A stretch of DNA of 18,357 nt from Candidatus Brockarchaeota archaeon (GTDB taxonomy: Archaea; Thermoproteota; EX4484-205; DTQO01). The notes under the pieces are model-generated. The model saw only the letters and a list, made by a program, of their open reading frames with translations. It made no database searches and was not told the DNA's origin. Position 1 is the first letter of the stretch; each line of letters starts with the position of its first letter. This document shows, piece after piece, positions 1 through 8,006 of this stretch. A program made the position numbers and the translations under genes. The stretch lies in contig JAFNJA010000001.1 in assembly GCA_017601265.1 (NCBI GenBank), positions 4,568-22,924 on the forward strand, given 5' to 3'.

Positions 1-20
1 AGCACGCTTCCCAACTTCAA
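1..20 (-). CDS. Possible start of the next hydrogenase-operon gene (ferredoxin-like subunit), partial
   Basis: Only six complete codons are visible. On the minus strand, 11 nt after the stop of the NuoH-like gene, a TTG codon opens a frame reading M-K-L-G-S-V and running off the window edge. Polyferredoxin-like subunits of the NuoI/MbhN type often start in a similar way, and such a gene commonly follows the NuoH-like gene in energy-converting hydrogenase operons. The call rests on operon position plus a few residues and is tentative; a longer spacer or a different gene is possible. Confidence 0.25.
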
Positions 21-31
21 GCCAAGCCCAC

Positions 32-982
32 CTAAAACCCCGCGGCGGATAGCACCACCGAGAGAGCGGACAGGGTCAAGGGCAAGCTCCAGCAGAACTT
101 GAACGCTTGGCCTACCTTCAACCGCGCGAACACAGTCCTGGGAACGGTTACCGTGAGGAACATCATCGCGGGCGCGAAGGCGACGCACAGGATCGCGGAC
201 GCCAACCCTCCAAGCGAGGCATGGCCTTCGAAAAGAGGGGGGTGGTAGAAGAAGAGGGTCAGGGCGAGGAAAGACAGCGCGAAGCTCGCCGCGTCTTTGG
301 CCAGCCTCGCGAGAGCCAAGTGGGGACCGCCGTACTCGACGAGGTACCCGTGGACGATCTCGGTCTTGGCCTCCGGCACGTCGAAGGGCACGACGCCTGC
401 CGCCGCCGGTATGCAAGCGAGGAAAGCGGCCGCGGCAAACGCGGAGCTCGGGTAAGCGAAGGCGAAGCACGTGCCCATCCCGACCTGGCTCTGGACGATT
501 CCGTGGTACGAGAATGAATGTTGGGATTTCAACGACAGCGGCAAGATGGACGCGAGCAGGGGAACCTCGTAACCGATCAGCATCACCATCTTCCTCGAAA
601 ACCCGATCGCCCCGTAGGGGTTGCCCGACGAGGAGCCGCCGATCATGACCATTATCGAGGACATGGTCAACAAGTACAGGATCAAGATTAGGTCGCCAAC
701 CACGCTCGTTCCCGCAACCAAGCTTGCCAAAGGTATCGCGCCCGCGAGGATCGAGGAAGCGGCCGCGATTACTGGGGCTGAGGCGAAGATCGCCTTCGAA
801 GAGCTCGAGGGGAACACGCTTTCCTTGTTTAGCAACTTGGCAAAGTCGTAGAACGGCTGCGTCACGGGAGGCCCTATCCTCCCCTGCATGCGCGCGTGAA
901 GCTTGCGGTCTATCCCCTCGAATAGGAGGCTGAGGAAAACCGCGGCAGGCAGTGACGCTAAAAGGGCTGCTAATGCGGCCAC
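32..982 (-). CDS. NuoH/MbhM-like membrane subunit of group 4 [NiFe] hydrogenase
   Basis: A 316-aa polytopic membrane protein of the complex I subunit 1 (NuoH/HyfC/EchB/MbhM) family, the ion-pumping membrane anchor that holds the hydrogenase module. About eight hydrophobic segments are visible. The family signature RKLHARMQGRIGPP lies at residues 26-39, and the acidic stretch VPEAKTEIVHGYLVEYGG, typical of the loop facing the soluble arm, follows in the middle of the protein. I chose GTG at 982 because GGAGGAG lies 4 nt upstream and residues before it are not family-like; this overlaps the end of the large-subunit gene by 13 nt, so translation is probably coupled. An upstream ATG at 1057 would add 25 non-conserved residues. 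Third gene of the operon visible here. Confidence 0.9.
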   Translation of the reverse strand: MAALAALLASLPAAVFLSLLFEGIDRKLHARMQGRIGPPVTQPFYDFAKLLNKESVFPSSSSKAIFASAPVIAAASSILAGAIPLASLVAGTSVVGDLILILYLLTMSSIMVMIGGSSSGNPYGAIGFSRKMVMLIGYEVPLLASILPLSLKSQHSFSYHGIVQSQVGMGTCFAFAYPSSAFAAAAFLACIPAAAGVVPFDVPEAKTEIVHGYLVEYGGPHLALARLAKDAASFALSFLALTLFFYHPPLFEGHASLGGLASAILCVAFAPAMMFLTVTVPRTVFARLKVGQAFKFCWSLPLTLSALSVVLSAAGF

Positions 983-2175
983 TTTCTCCTCCTCCGCCGC
1001 AAAGGCTCTCCAGCCCCTCCCTTGTCCAGGTCGATTACGGTTATCCGGTTGGTGCAACTCAAGCAGGGATCGATCGAGGCCACCACCACTGGTATGTCGG
1101 CGACCTCACCGCCTATCAGCATCTGCCTCAAGCCGACGATGTTGGCTAGGGTTGGGGTCCGCACCTTCAACCGCCTCAATCCCCCCTTCCCGTCGGTCCT
1201 CACGTAGTAAAGGAGTTCGCCGCGAGGCGCCTCCACCCTCGAAACGGCCTCTCCCTGCGGCACCCTGTTCATCGACCTTATGATCGTTTCTCCCGGCCTT
1301 ATGCTCCCGCCCGGCAGCCTGGCCAAAATCTCGTTTATCATGTTGATCGTTTCAAAAATCTCGAAAATCCTTACCTCGGTTCTCGCGTAAGCGTCTCCTT
1401 CAGTCCTCGTGACGATCGAAAAACTCCCTTCCAAAGCTCCGTATGCCGCGTAAGGGTCTTCCTTGCGCACGTCCGTTTTCAACCCAGATCCCCGGGCTGT
1501 TGGGCCCACGGTGCACAGCTCCTGGGCCGCGCCGCGGTCGAGCAAACCCACGCCCGAAAGCCTTTCCTCAACGGTTTTGTCTTGGAAGATCTCTCGAATG
1601 CGTTGCGCCGCTTCGCGGACCTTAGACATCGAGCGGCCGACCTTTTCAACCATCCTTCCGTCCAAGTCCCAGCGCACGCCCCCGATGACGTTCATGGAGT
1701 GGTGGACCCGGTTCCCCGTGATCTCCTCGAAAAGGTCGAGGACCGCCTCTCTCGTGTTGAACGCGAACATGAAAAGCGTGTCGAACCCGATCTCGTATGC
1801 CATGATCCCGAGCCAAAGCAGGTGGCTGTGCAGCCTCTCGAGTTCGAACACCAAAGTCCTGAGGTACAAAGCCCTCTCGGACGGTTGGATGCGACCGATC
1901 TCCTCGAGGGCTCCGACGAAGCAGGTCGTGTGGCTGTGGGAACAGATCCCGCATACCCTCTCTACGAGGTACATCGCCTGGACCAAGTTCCTCGTTTCGG
2001 CCAAAGCCTCTATCCCCCTGTGGACGTGCCCCAGTCTAAGGCCGACGTCCACGACCTCTTCCTTCTTGACGAAAACTTTGAAATGGACGGGCTCCTTGAG
2101 CGCCGGATGAACGGGTCCGAAGGGGACAACCAGCCTGCTGTAATCGTATTCCAATTCCCTAGTTTCGCCCGTCAT
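970..2175 (-). CDS. [NiFe] hydrogenase large subunit, group 4
   Basis: A 401-aa protein of the NuoD/HyfG/MbhL family. Unlike complex I NuoD it keeps both nickel-binding cysteine pairs: RVCGIC (C75, C78) near the N-terminus and DPCLSCTNR (C371, C374) near the C-terminus. It should therefore carry a real NiFe site that makes or uses H2. The protein ends with a basic tail of five arginines and a lysine. Group 4 enzymes are typically not C-terminally processed, consistent with only 27 residues after C374. The ATG lies 6 nt after the small-subunit stop, with AGAAGGAG upstream inside the end of that gene. Group 4 is supported by the linked NuoH-like gene; I cannot assign the subgroup. Confidence 0.93.
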   Translation of the reverse strand: MTGETRELEYDYSRLVVPFGPVHPALKEPVHFKVFVKKEEVVDVGLRLGHVHRGIEALAETRNLVQAMYLVERVCGICSHSHTTCFVGALEEIGRIQPSERALYLRTLVFELERLHSHLLWLGIMAYEIGFDTLFMFAFNTREAVLDLFEEITGNRVHHSMNVIGGVRWDLDGRMVEKVGRSMSKVREAAQRIREIFQDKTVEERLSGVGLLDRGAAQELCTVGPTARGSGLKTDVRKEDPYAAYGALEGSFSIVTRTEGDAYARTEVRIFEIFETINMINEILARLPGGSIRPGETIIRSMNRVPQGEAVSRVEAPRGELLYYVRTDGKGGLRRLKVRTPTLANIVGLRQMLIGGEVADIPVVVASIDPCLSCTNRITVIDLDKGGAGEPLRRRRRKWPH

Positions 2176-2181
2176 GCGCGC

Positions 2182-2622
2182 TCACGAAAATCTCCTTCTG
2201 ACGGCCGTCACGATCCCCCTCACGATGGCTTCCGGCCTTGGAGGGCAACCCAACACGTAAGCGTCAACCGGGATTATGCCGTCCAACGGTCCCTCGATCA
2301 CCCCGCTCCCGATGAAGGGCGCCCCCGAGGCCGCGCACGTGCCGACTGCGACCAGCGATTTAGGCTCCGGCAGCTGTTCATATACCCTTATGACGCGGGG
2401 AAGCATCTGGCGCGTGACAGGTCCCGTCACCAAGATGACGTCCGCGTGCCGCGGCGAACCGACGAGCACGCACCCCAGGCGTTCCGCATCGTAACGGGGC
2501 GCCAACGACGCCACTATTTCTATGTCACAACCGTTGCAAGAGCCCGTGTTCAAGTGGAAGAGCCAAGGGGATTTGATCCTGCTACGAGCTCCTATCCTGA
2601 CCGCCGATCCCTCCTGCCGCAA
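2182..2622 (-). CDS. [NiFe] hydrogenase small subunit, group 4 (NuoB/HyfI-like)
   Basis: A 146-aa protein of the NuoB/HyfI/MbhJ family that carries the proximal [4Fe-4S] cluster between the NiFe site and the electron donor. The four ligands are visible: GSCNGCDIE (C29, C32), GTCAASG (C96) and GCPPRPEA (C126). It is short, as is normal for group 4 small subunits, which lack the extra clusters of uptake hydrogenases. The first canonical start in frame is TTG at 2622; the conserved sequence begins near residue 18 (SPWLFH), so a few N-terminal residues are uncertain. First gene of the minus-strand operon, followed after 6 nt by the large subunit. A TATA-like CTTTATTA on the minus strand near 2685-2693 is well placed to drive the operon. 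Confidence 0.92.
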   Translation of the reverse strand: MRQEGSAVRIGARSRIKSPWLFHLNTGSCNGCDIEIVASLAPRYDAERLGCVLVGSPRHADVILVTGPVTRQMLPRVIRVYEQLPEPKSLVAVGTCAASGAPFIGSGVIEGPLDGIIPVDAYVLGCPPRPEAIVRGIVTAVRRRFS

Positions 2623-3051
2623 CCTCGAAAGGTGGAATGGGCAATTCCCATGGCGTCCCGAAGCAAAGGAGGAGACCGCGGCGTAATAAAGGTTAACGCG
2701 AATCTTTTCCGCGTTCCTTCAATTCGGACGGACTTTTTTGCACCCCGCTTTCCCGACCCTTTCCAAAAACCGCCCTGCCGTTTCGTCCCGAGGGGTTCGA
2801 CCGGGTCATCACGGGCGATAGCCCCCAACGGATTCCATACGGGCGGGTTCTCCCCGTCGAATCCGCTGCCAGCGGAATCGCCAACCCCGGAAAGCCCTGT
2901 TCGACGATTCCAGATAATTTTTACGACCACAAACGTATGTCCTTATAGGACGGACTTTTCGCCTTGCCCTGCTCAGCTTGGATTCGGTCGAGGACGCTGT
3001 TTCGGAGTCGGCCTTCGCCAAAGCGTCCTGGCGTACGAGGAGTTGGCAGCC
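2623..3051. promoter_or_regulatory. Divergent promoter region between hydrogenase operon and mevalonate cassette
   Basis: This 429-bp gap holds no convincing gene; the open frames crossing it have no protein-like sequence. On the minus strand CTTTATTA (2685-2693) is a plausible TATA element for the hydrogenase operon. On the plus strand CCTTATAGG (2941-2949) is a candidate TATA element for HMG-CoA synthase, which would leave a leader of roughly 75-80 nt. A near-perfect dyad, GAATCCGCTG (2859-2868) and CAGCGGAATC (2870-2879), sits between them and could be a regulator site. A T6 tract at 2734-2739 may be part of a terminator. These are sequence-pattern assignments only. Confidence 0.45.
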
Positions 3052-4098
3052 ATGGCATTCGGAATAGTCGGCTACGGGGTCTACATCCCGAGGTGGAGGA
3101 TCAAGATAGAGGAGATAGCCAAGGTCTGGGGCCACGACCCCGATTCCTACAAGAAGGGGCTGGGCGTGGAGGAGAAGGCCGTCCCCTCCATGGACGAGGA
3201 CGCGACCACGATAGCGGTGGAATCCGCCAGGAACGCGCTGAAAAGATCCAAGGAGGTGAAGCCCGGGGAGGTGGGCGCGATCTACGTCGGCTCGGAGTCT
3301 CACCCCTACGCGGTCAAGCCCACTGCCGCCACGGTCGCGGAGGCGATAGGCCTGACGCCCAACATAACCGCGGCGGACACCGAGTTCGCGTGCAAGGCGG
3401 CAACGGCCGCGATGCAGGCCTGCCTGGGCCTGACCAAAGGTGGTTACATGAAGTACGGCATATCAATAGGGGCCGACACGGCCCAGAGCGCTCCCGGTGA
3501 CGCGCTCGAATACACCGCTGCAGCGGGAGGCGCCGCTTACGTGATCGGCGGCGGCGAGGGCGTCATAGCCGAGGTGGAGGGAACCCATTCCTACACGCAG
3601 GACGTGCCGGATTTCTGGAGGCGCGACGGAGCGCAATACCCGAAGCACGCCGGAAGGTTCACTGGAGAGCCAGCTTACTTCGAGCACGTCATAAACTGCA
3701 GCAGGGCGCTCTTCGAAAAGCTCGGCACGAGCGCGAAGGACTACGACTACGCCGTTTTCCACCAACCGAACGCGAAGTTCCCGCTGAGGGCCGCGAAGGC
3801 CCTGGGGTTCGACGAGGAGAAGGTCCTTCCAGGATTGATAGTGAGCAAGGTTGGAAACACCTACTCCGGCTCCTCCTTGTTGGGGCTGGCGGCGGTCTTG
3901 GACGTGGCTAGGGAAGGGGACAGGATACTCATGACCTCCTACGGCTCGGGAGCAGGCTCCGATTCGTTCAGCTTCAGGGTCACAGGCAGCGTCGAGCAGA
4001 AGAGGAGGCTCTCGCCGCCCGTCAGCTACTACGTGGAGAGGCGCGAATACATAGACTACTCGACGTACGCCAGGTACCAGAGGCTCCTCAAGGGGTGA
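3052..4098 (+). CDS. Hydroxymethylglutaryl-CoA synthase, archaeal type
   Basis: A 348-aa thiolase-fold enzyme that condenses acetoacetyl-CoA with acetyl-CoA to HMG-CoA, the committed step towards mevalonate and archaeal isoprenoid lipids. The catalytic triad is recognisable: E82 in GSESHPYAVKP, the acyl-accepting C114 in TEFACKAAT, and H237 in FHQPNAKFP. The protein starts MAFGIVGYGVYIPRWR, the usual archaeal HMGS N-terminus, with GAGGAG upstream of the ATG. The frame is open far upstream (to 1582), but that part lies opposite the hydrogenase genes and is a shadow. It is followed in the same frame by the thiolase and then by DUF35, the three-gene arrangement known to form a channelling complex in archaea (Voegeli and colleagues, 2018). 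Confidence 0.96.
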   Translation: MAFGIVGYGVYIPRWRIKIEEIAKVWGHDPDSYKKGLGVEEKAVPSMDEDATTIAVESARNALKRSKEVKPGEVGAIYVGSESHPYAVKPTAATVAEAIGLTPNITAADTEFACKAATAAMQACLGLTKGGYMKYGISIGADTAQSAPGDALEYTAAAGGAAYVIGGGEGVIAEVEGTHSYTQDVPDFWRRDGAQYPKHAGRFTGEPAYFEHVINCSRALFEKLGTSAKDYDYAVFHQPNAKFPLRAAKALGFDEEKVLPGLIVSKVGNTYSGSSLLGLAAVLDVAREGDRILMTSYGSGAGSDSFSFRVTGSVEQKRRLSPPVSYYVERREYIDYSTYARYQRLLKG

Positions 4099-4104
4099 CC
4101 GGGC

Positions 4105-5289
4105 ACGTCGAACAAGGTCCAGTTCAAGAGGAGGGAGGTCGCGGTAATCTCGGTCGGAGCGACCGAGTTCGGCGAACTTTGGAACAAAGGGTTGAAGGAC
4201 CTGGCGTGGGAAGCGGGAGTCAAGGCGGTCGAGGAGGCGGGCATCAGCGGAAAGGACATAGAGTGCATAGTTTTCGGAAACATGTCGGGGGGGCTTTTCG
4301 TGGGCCAGGAGCACGTCGCGGCGCTCGTGGCCGATTTCCTGGGGCTCAACTCGGTCCCGGCCACGAGGGTCGAGGCGGCCTGCGCCTCGGGCGGAGCGGC
4401 GTTCCTCCAAGCTTACATGGCGGTGGCTTCGGGCATGTACGACATAGTGGTGGCCGGCGGGGTCGAGAAGATGACCGACGTCGGAGCGGGCCAGGCCACG
4501 TCCATACTTTCGGGCGCGATGGATTACGAGTGGGAAGCCTACTTCGGGGCCACCTTCCCCAGCGTCTACGCGCTGATGGCGAGGAGGTACATGCACGAGC
4601 ACGGGCTCAAGCCCGAAACGCTCGCGAAGGTCGCCGTCAAGAACCACTACCACGGCAGCCTAAACCCGCTGGCCCACTTCAGGAACAGGATAACGGAGGA
4701 CGAGGCCTTGTCTTCCCCCATAGTCGCGGATCCGTTGAGGAGGTACGACTGCTGCCCGGTTTCGGACGGCGCCGCTTGCGCGATACTCGCTCCCTTGGAA
4801 GTGGCAAGGAAGTACACGGACGCCCCGATTCGCGTGAGGGCGGTCGCCCAAGCGTCGGACACCCTCAGCCTCCTCGGCCGGGGCGACCTTTGCACGCTGC
4901 GCGCTACCGTGAAGGCGGCGGGACGGGCGTTCGAGGAGGCGAATCTGGGCAGGGAGGAGGTTGACGTCGTCGAGGTGCACGATTGCTTCACCATCGCCGA
5001 GCTGCTGGCCCTCGAGGACTTGGGATTCTGCAAGAAAGGGGAAGCGTGGAAACTTTACGACGAAGGGCAGACGTACGTGGGCGGAAAACTCCCCGTGAAC
5101 ACCGACGGCGGCCTCAAAGCGGGAGGCCACGCCGTCGGAGCTACGGGCATAAAGCAGGTAGTGGAGGTCGTCAGGCAGCTGAGGGGAGAAGCCGAAAACG
5201 GCAGGCAGGTGGACGGCGCGGAGGTCGGCTTGACCCACAACGTTGGGGGCACCGGGGCAACGGCGGTGGTAGCGATACTTTCGAGGTGA
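4105..5289 (+). CDS. Acetoacetyl-CoA thiolase (acetyl-CoA C-acetyltransferase), archaeal SCP2-like
   Basis: The partner of HMG-CoA synthase, making acetoacetyl-CoA from two acetyl-CoA. The active-site cysteine is in VEAACASGGAAF, followed later by the HDCFTIAE motif, the catalytic GGHAVGATG histidine and the C-terminal NVGGTG. The start is odd. The first canonical start codon is TTG at 4192, but the conserved N-terminal strand REVAVISVGATEFGELW is encoded upstream of it, and the HMGS stop codon at 4096-4098 lies in the same frame with no ATG, GTG or TTG in between. I placed the start at ACG 4105 because GGGGTGA (4092-4098), a good Shine-Dalgarno match, ends 6 nt before it; a sequence error at this codon is equally possible. 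With this start the catalytic cysteine is residue 93, normal for the family. Confidence 0.9.
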   Translation, partial: TSNKVQFKRREVAVISVGATEFGELWNKGLKDLAWEAGVKAVEEAGISGKDIECIVFGNMSGGLFVGQEHVAALVADFLGLNSVPATRVEAACASGGAAFLQAYMAVASGMYDIVVAGGVEKMTDVGAGQATSILSGAMDYEWEAYFGATFPSVYALMARRYMHEHGLKPETLAKVAVKNHYHGSLNPLAHFRNRITEDEALSSPIVADPLRRYDCCPVSDGAACAILAPLEVARKYTDAPIRVRAVAQASDTLSLLGRGDLCTLRATVKAAGRAFEEANLGREEVDVVEVHDCFTIAELLALEDLGFCKKGEAWKLYDEGQTYVGGKLPVNTDGGLKAGGHAVGATGIKQVVEVVRQLRGEAENGRQVDGAEVGLTHNVGGTGATAVVAILSR

Positions 5290-5738
5290 TGGCGGTGAGC
5301 AGCGCCGGGATCCCCCAGCATTGGAGGACGATAAAGGAACGCTACAGGCTGCTGGGCGCGCATTGCGAAAGGTGCGGCTCCAACTACTTCCCCCCGAGGA
5401 ACGTTTGCCCGAGGTGCAGGAGGCGCGGGAAGATGGCCCAAGTCGAGTTTTCCGGCAAGGGAAAGGTTTACAGCTACACGGTCGTCAACGCGAGCTCGAA
5501 GGCCTTCGAGCAGTACATGCCATACGTTGTGGCGCTCGTCGAACTCGACGAAGGGCCGAGGGTTTTGTCGCAGATAGTGGATTGCAAACCCGAGGAAGTC
5601 AAAATCGGAATGGAAGTCGAAGCGTGCTTCAGGAAGATCTTCGAGCAGGAGGACGGTGGCATAATAAGCTACGGGTTCAAGTTCAGGCCGTCCGACGGCT
5701 CTTGGGCATGCCGCGAAACAGGCCAACGATCAAGCTGA
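5289..5738 (+). CDS. DUF35 zinc-ribbon/OB-fold protein, partner of thiolase and HMG-CoA synthase
   Basis: A 149-aa protein with an N-terminal rubredoxin-like zinc ribbon (CERC followed by CPRC, eleven residues apart) and an OB-fold domain with the family sequence GKVYSYTVVN and MPYVVALVELDEGPRVLSQ. In archaea this protein bridges thiolase and HMG-CoA synthase and forms the shared CoA-binding site through which acetoacetyl-CoA passes. Its ATG overlaps the thiolase stop by one base (TGATG). A second possible start, GTG at 5295, lies 4 nt after a strong GAGGTGAT and would shorten the protein by two residues. Last gene of the cassette; a T6 tract follows at 5762-5767. Confidence 0.92.
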   Translation: MAVSSAGIPQHWRTIKERYRLLGAHCERCGSNYFPPRNVCPRCRRRGKMAQVEFSGKGKVYSYTVVNASSKAFEQYMPYVVALVELDEGPRVLSQIVDCKPEEVKIGMEVEACFRKIFEQEDGGIISYGFKFRPSDGSWACRETGQRSS

Positions 5739-5745
5739 CGGAGGC

Positions 5746-5767
5746 ACCGCGCCGAAAGAGCTTTTTT
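5746..5767 (+). terminator. Possible terminator after the mevalonate cassette
   Basis: A GC-rich stretch is followed by six thymines at 5762-5767, 23 nt after the DUF35 stop. Archaeal termination often depends on such oligo-T tracts. No strong hairpin is visible. Confidence 0.4.
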
Positions 5768-5876
5768 CCGCGCGAACTCGAACCGGCTCGTTTCCTACCG
5801 CTTCCCTTCTCCGGTCGATAGAACAGATTAAAAGCACCTTGCTCGCGGAGGGTTGAAGCGGAGCTTGGCGCGAGGG

Positions 5877-8006
5877 ATGTCGCACGATAGCTTTGACGAA
5901 GCGGAAGCGGTCTTCGAGGCCGCCGCCTCGCCCGTTCGATTGCGCATCCTCAGAACCCTGGAAGCCAACAGCTCGAAATACAACGAGTTGATGAGGCAGA
6001 TCGGCCTCGACCAATTCAAAGACGCTGGGAGGTTCGCCTACCACCTGAGGAAGCTCCTGCAGAACGGGCTCGTCGACATCGATCCAAACACAAAAAAGTA
6101 CAGGTTGACCGAACTGGGAGCTCGGATCTTCGACCAATACAGGAGCCTAGGCGATTACCTCTCGAGGAAAACCAAGAGGATGGAAGTCAGGAAGTCCGAC
6201 CTCACAATGGTGCCGTTCGACAGGGTCGAGATAGAGAACTACCTCATAAAGGAAGCCTCGCTGAGGCCCGACATCGCTGCCCAGATAGCCACGGAAGTCG
6301 AGGAGCGGATCTTCTCCGTGCCCGTAAAGTACCTGACCGCTCCCCTGATAAGGGAGTTCGTAAACGCGGTTTTGATAGAGAAAGGGCACGAGGAATACAG
6401 GCACAAGCTGACTAGGCTGGGGCTTCCCGTCTACGACGTGACCTCCATCTTCGAGACTAGCGGGCAGGTCAGCGAGAACGTCAAGAGGCAGGCTGGCGAT
6501 TCGGTCTTGGAACAGTACGTGCGCCTGAACGCCGTGCCCAGGGAGGTTGCCGACGCCCACCTCTCCGGCATGATCCACCTCAACCACGAGGCCGACTGGT
6601 GCTTGAAACCGGAGGACGTTGTCCATGACGCTTCCGCACTCGTTGAAGGAAAGAAAGTGCCCTCCGGGTGGGGCGCCGCCCCCATCGCCTTGGAATTTTC
6701 AGGGGGAGTTGAGGACGCGCTCCGCCTCCTGGGCCTGGGCCTCGAGAAAGCTGCTGACGAGGTCGGTTGCGGCCAGACCCTGGATTGCTTCAACTTCACC
6801 GTCGCGAAATGGGCCAAGGGATGCGAGTGGAGCGTTTTGAAAAAGGCGATCAACGACTTCCTGTTCGGCGCCGTCACGCTCGAAAAGCCCCTGGCCATGA
6901 CGCTCGACTTGGGATCTCCGCCCATCCAGGAGTTGAGAGAACATTCGGAGAGAGCTTCATCTATAGCGGAGTTGATCGTTTCGCAGCTGTTGTCCCTCTC
7001 CAAGCACTCCCTTTTGGGCAACCTGAAGCTCATAGTCAGGATGGGCGGGGAAGGCGAGTCCGCGGAGGAATCCACGCTCGCGCTCGCGCACACGCTTTCG
7101 CTCGAGCAGGGAAACGTCGTTTTCACGAACAAAGCCGAAGGCGAAGGCCCTGCCGCTTACACTTGGAATTGCGCGAGGATATCTTCCAAAAGAGACGGCG
7201 ACTACGCCGCCGAAGTATCGAGGAGCGGGATCGTCGGGAGCGTGGCCGTCAACCTCCCGAGGATAGCCCGCCAAACCTCCGGAAACGAGAGGAAGCTCTT
7301 CGAAAACCTCGACAAGGCCCTAAGGCTCGCCACGAAGGCGCTGGAGGTGAAGAGGGATTGGATCGCGAACGACATGGCGAAGGGCTTTCTGCCCGTGCTC
7401 TCGCACCGCACTCCGGCTGAATCTTATTTCAACCACGCGAAGGGCGTATACTTGGTCGAGCTGGTCGGCATCGACGAGGTTGAAAGCTCTTTCCTGGGCG
7501 AGTCGGCCGAAGGGTCTTTTCCGATAACGAAGAAGATACTAGAGCACCTGCTCGCTCTGCTGAGGCACAGGACCGAGAGGTCGAACATCAGGCTCGCCCT
7601 GTCGGCCGGAAGGCACCACGCCGCCGCAGCGAGGATGGCGAGGGTCGACGGAGAGAGTTTCGGGCGGGGCAAAAGCCCTGAAGAGGCCGGGAGGGCGTAC
7701 AGCACTCACCAGCTTACGAGGGGCTCCCTCCCCTTGGACTCCAGGCTTCCCCTCGAAGCCGAGTTCCAGAGGAAGCTGAACGGGGGGCACGTGTTCGTGG
7801 TCGGGCGCGACGCGCTGGAGAATGCGGGAGCGGAGGAAGCCCTCCAACTGACGAGAAAAGCGTTCGAGGAGTTTCGTATCCAGTCGATAACTTATTCGGT
7901 CAAGAAAACGATGTGCCTCTACTGCGGTTCGGTCATGGAGAGCGGTTCCGCGAGATGCGGGAACTGCGGATCGACGACTAGGTTTTACATGCATACCCCG
8001 GAGTGA
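5877..8006 (+). CDS. ArsR-type winged helix + ATP-cone + NrdD-like protein lacking the glycyl-radical site; probable nucleotide-sensing regulator
   Basis: A 709-aa protein of unusual build. Residues about 10-85 form an ArsR-like winged helix (ASPVRLRILRTLEANS, then FAYHLRKLLQNGLV and a YRLTELG wing). Residues about 100-190 are an ATP-cone, 26 of 38 residues identical to the cone end of the NrdD at 8438 (both have TAPLIRE and TRLGLP). Residues about 195-670 follow NrdD, including VAVNLPRIA and cysteines at 242 and 432. A complete zinc ribbon closes the protein (C680, C683, C694, C697). After it NrdD should have R-V-x-G-Y/F; here the chain ends TTRFYMHTPE with no glycine. The EQTPAES motif of the enzyme is also replaced by SAGRHHA. 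It cannot work as a normal reductase. I infer a dATP/ATP-responsive transcription factor for the nrd genes just downstream. ATG 5877 is preferred over TTG 5853; an ATTAAAA TATA-like element is at 5828. Confidence 0.85.
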   Translation: MSHDSFDEAEAVFEAAASPVRLRILRTLEANSSKYNELMRQIGLDQFKDAGRFAYHLRKLLQNGLVDIDPNTKKYRLTELGARIFDQYRSLGDYLSRKTKRMEVRKSDLTMVPFDRVEIENYLIKEASLRPDIAAQIATEVEERIFSVPVKYLTAPLIREFVNAVLIEKGHEEYRHKLTRLGLPVYDVTSIFETSGQVSENVKRQAGDSVLEQYVRLNAVPREVADAHLSGMIHLNHEADWCLKPEDVVHDASALVEGKKVPSGWGAAPIALEFSGGVEDALRLLGLGLEKAADEVGCGQTLDCFNFTVAKWAKGCEWSVLKKAINDFLFGAVTLEKPLAMTLDLGSPPIQELREHSERASSIAELIVSQLLSLSKHSLLGNLKLIVRMGGEGESAEESTLALAHTLSLEQGNVVFTNKAEGEGPAAYTWNCARISSKRDGDYAAEVSRSGIVGSVAVNLPRIARQTSGNERKLFENLDKALRLATKALEVKRDWIANDMAKGFLPVLSHRTPAESYFNHAKGVYLVELVGIDEVESSFLGESAEGSFPITKKILEHLLALLRHRTERSNIRLALSAGRHHAAAARMARVDGESFGRGKSPEEAGRAYSTHQLTRGSLPLDSRLPLEAEFQRKLNGGHVFVVGRDALENAGAEEALQLTRKAFEEFRIQSITYSVKKTMCLYCGSVMESGSARCGNCGSTTRFYMHTPE

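Noticed and set aside
1582..3051. Long open frame running into HMG-CoA synthase
   Set aside because: It lies opposite the hydrogenase large and small subunit genes and across the promoter region; the sequence is low in family-like features. The conserved HMGS begins at 3052.
3463..4653. 396-aa open frame on the minus strand
   Set aside because: It is opposite HMGS and thiolase, rich in Arg/Val/Glu as expected for an antisense shadow in GC-rich DNA.
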